Assembly (NCBI RefSeq): GCF_003858645.1
Contig: NZ_RQJP01000003.1
Location: 868,001 to 932,000, forward strand
Reading direction: 5' to 3'
DNA: 64,000 nucleotides
Source of the DNA: Larkinella knui
Lineage (GTDB): Bacteria > Bacteroidota > Bacteroidia > Cytophagales > Spirosomataceae
This document shows, in pieces, positions 62,560 to 64,000 of the stretch. The position numbers and the translations under genes are program-made. The notes beneath the pieces were generated by a model. That model saw only the letters and a list, made by a program, of their open reading frames with translations. It did not search any database and had not been told where the DNA came from. The stretch's first letter is position 1; every line of letters starts with the position of its first letter.

Positions 62560-62564
62560 TGCGA

Positions 62565-62603
62565 TCCCGTCCCGGTTTGTGGGAATCATAAACCGGGACG
62601 GGA
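62565..62603 (+). terminator. Hairpin after the RND pump gene
   Basis: Perfect 14-base GC-rich stem (62565-62578 with 62590-62603) and 11-base loop, five bases after the pump stop. No T-run follows, so the terminator call is moderate. Confidence 0.55.
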
Positions 62604-62646
62604 CTCCTTGAAACCAGCGCCTGAAACGCTGTTTACTCTTTTCATC

Positions 62647-62892
62647 ATGCAAGCTCAACAAATCGACAACCGCCTGCAGGGCCTTCTCCACGGCATGGGA
62701 GTTCGCCAAACGGCCTTAACCGACCACATGCACTTTACCCGGGATCTGGGCCTTGATTCACTGGACATTACGGACCTGTTGCTTCAGGTAGAAATTGACT
62801 TCGGAGTGCACATAACGGATCAGGAATGGTGGAAACTGGAAACCGTTGGCCAGTTGAAGGACTACCTGGCCGAAGAACGAAAGTTCGACTAA
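62647..62892 (+). CDS. Acyl carrier protein
   Basis: An 81-residue acyl carrier protein. The D-L-G-L-D-S38-L-D motif carries the serine for the phosphopantetheine arm, within the usual four-helix pattern and acidic composition. ATG at 62647 is chosen because it gives the family start; an open frame begins 39 bases earlier. It is followed by an epimerase-like gene 82 bases later rather than by fatty-acid genes, so it may serve a special acyl chain or lipid made by genes beyond the right edge. Confidence 0.88.
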   Translation: MQAQQIDNRLQGLLHGMGVRQTALTDHMHFTRDLGLDSLDITDLLLQVEIDFGVHITDQEWWKLETVGQLKDYLAEERKFD

Positions 62893-62974
62893 GTCCTGGT
62901 TGCCGAACCCAGGCTGCGCAGCTGGCCGACGGCACAGCATCCGCTTCCGGCCGGAAGCTAAACCACATCAAACC

Positions 62975-63943
62975 ATGACGATTCTCGTTACCGGTGGTGC
63001 CGGTTTTATTGGCACCCACCTCACCAAAAGACTGCTCGACGAAGGCCACATTGTTCTGGCAGTCGACAACTTCTGTTCGAATTACGACCCGGAATTGAAA
63101 CGCCGGAACGTGGCCAATTTTAAGAACCAACCGGGCTATTATCTGTTTGAAGGGGATATTCGGGAGTCGCATTTTTTGCATCTGCTGTTTGGTACGTATC
63201 CGGTCGATGCCGTAATCCACCTGGCCGGACTGGCCGGGGTGCGTCCTTCCCTGCAAAAACCGGCGGCTTATTTTGACACCAACGTGACCGGCACCGTTAC
63301 CCTGCTGCAAACGATGCAGGATTTCAAGGTCGACAAAATGGTGTTTGCTTCCTCGTCTTCGGTCTACGGCGAACGCAACGAAACCCCGTTCCGGGAGTCG
63401 GATCTGATCGAAGGCCTGGCCTCGCCCTATGCCATTTCCAAGCGAACGGGTGAAATGGTTATTCAAAACGCCCACCAGTTATACGGATTGAATGCCTATT
63501 GCCTCCGTTTTTTCACCGTTTATGGCCCCAATCAACGGCCCGATATGGCGATTTCCAGCTTTATCCGGCGTTTATTTGCCGGTGAGCGCATTCAGCTTTT
63601 CGGCACCGGCCAATCGGTGCGGGACTACACGTACGTCAACGACATTGTGGCCGGTATTGTGCGGGCGGTCGAACGGGTCAGCGGGTTTGAAATCATCAAC
63701 CTGGGAAGCGGTCGGCCCATTGCCTTGATCGATCTGGTGAGACATCTGGAATACTTTACGGGCCGCAAAGCCCGGATTGAGTACCGTCCGGACCAACTGG
63801 GTGATGTCAGCCGAACCTTCGCCGATCTGAGCAAAGCCGCGCAGTTGCTGGGCTATCAGCCCCGGGTTTTGCTGGAAGAAGGATTGCAACGCATGGTAAA
63901 CGGATTTCAGGCCGAACAGACTTTCTTGCTGGAAGAAAAGTAA
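62975..63943 (+). CDS. NAD-dependent epimerase, UDP-glucuronate 4-epimerase-like
   Basis: A 322-residue extended SDR. The motif T-G-G-A-G-F-I-G is at residues 6-13, the S-S-S-S-V-Y-G-E-R motif near 127 and the catalytic Y152-A-I-S-K156. The D-N-F-C-S-N-Y-D-P-E-L-K-R segment near residue 32 and the R-P-D-M-A-I-S-S-F block resemble UDP-glucuronate 4-epimerases and related UDP-galactose-type enzymes. ATG at 62975 is preferred to a start 75 bases earlier because it begins the Rossmann fold directly. It may supply a uronic acid for surface glycan. The substrate is inference. Confidence 0.86.
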   Translation: MTILVTGGAGFIGTHLTKRLLDEGHIVLAVDNFCSNYDPELKRRNVANFKNQPGYYLFEGDIRESHFLHLLFGTYPVDAVIHLAGLAGVRPSLQKPAAYFDTNVTGTVTLLQTMQDFKVDKMVFASSSSVYGERNETPFRESDLIEGLASPYAISKRTGEMVIQNAHQLYGLNAYCLRFFTVYGPNQRPDMAISSFIRRLFAGERIQLFGTGQSVRDYTYVNDIVAGIVRAVERVSGFEIINLGSGRPIALIDLVRHLEYFTGRKARIEYRPDQLGDVSRTFADLSKAAQLLGYQPRVLLEEGLQRMVNGFQAEQTFLLEEK

Positions 63944-64000
63944 AAACCGCATCTACGCAACTCACAGACCGGCTTTGGTGTTTCCTAAACAGAAACATTC

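Overview
The window looks like a chromosomal segment of a Bacteroidota bacterium, most likely Cytophagales close to Spirosoma/Larkinella. Type IX secretion features (a PorU2-like C25 peptidase and a gliding-motility type C-terminal sorting domain), Wzi-type outer-membrane proteins, LytS/LytTR signalling with Reg_prop/Y_Y_Y sensors, a split KdpD and Bacteroidota-style -7 boxes (TAnnTTTG) all point that way. The taxon is an inference from gene content. Base composition is moderate to GC-rich except for a few AT-rich genes in the polysaccharide locus. I saw no rRNA, tRNA, transposase, phage gene or CRISPR array.

Region 1 (1-22200, + strand) is a surface polysaccharide locus of the Wzx/Wzy type: an SLBB export protein cut by the left edge, a Wzz-like co-polymerase, a flippase, a Wzy-like polymerase, five family-4 glycosyltransferases, a methyltransferase, an O-acyltransferase, an AsnB-like amidotransferase, a two-domain sugar oxidoreductase, a heparinase II/III-like protein, an SDR epimerase/reductase and a WbpL/WecA-like initiating phosphosugar transferase. 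Two small lipoproteins sit among them. Many neighbours overlap by 1-4 bases, so translation is probably coupled. Facing it, on the minus strand, are a Wzi-like protein and a PorU2-like peptidase (22265-27251).

Region 2 (27300-37530) is mainly signalling: an FdtA-like cupin, a histidine-kinase-like protein with degenerate ATP-binding motifs, an intact TPR histidine kinase, two paralogous secreted proteins (one with a CHU_C-type sorting domain, one frameshifted ahead of a dockerin-like tail), a micro membrane protein, and a LytS-type sensor with its LytTR regulator.

Region 3 (37530-43080) holds a serine hydrolase-TPR fusion, a small lipoprotein, a glyoxalase/dioxygenase, an esterase and an SGNH hydrolase, with palindromic repeat elements in three of the gaps.

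Region 4 (43081-52452, minus strand) is a high-affinity potassium uptake operon: a new micro-ORF, kdpF, kdpA, kdpB, kdpC, a porin, a truncated KdpD (KdpD plus USP domains only) and a separate HAMP/PAS histidine kinase. A two-gene toxin-antitoxin-like module (a TumE/DUF6516-like protein and its partner) lies on the opposite strand exactly between kdpA and kdpB. No kdpE is visible.

Region 5 (52760-55914, minus strand) is a deoxysugar catabolic operon: aldo/keto reductase, zinc dehydrogenase, TIM-barrel isomerase and a RhaM-like mutarotase. Region 6 (56118-62603, + strand) is a TetR regulator with an RND efflux system (TolC, adaptor, pump); matching palindromes lie upstream of tetR and of the efflux genes. 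The right end starts another locus with an acyl carrier protein and a UDP-glucuronate-epimerase-like SDR.
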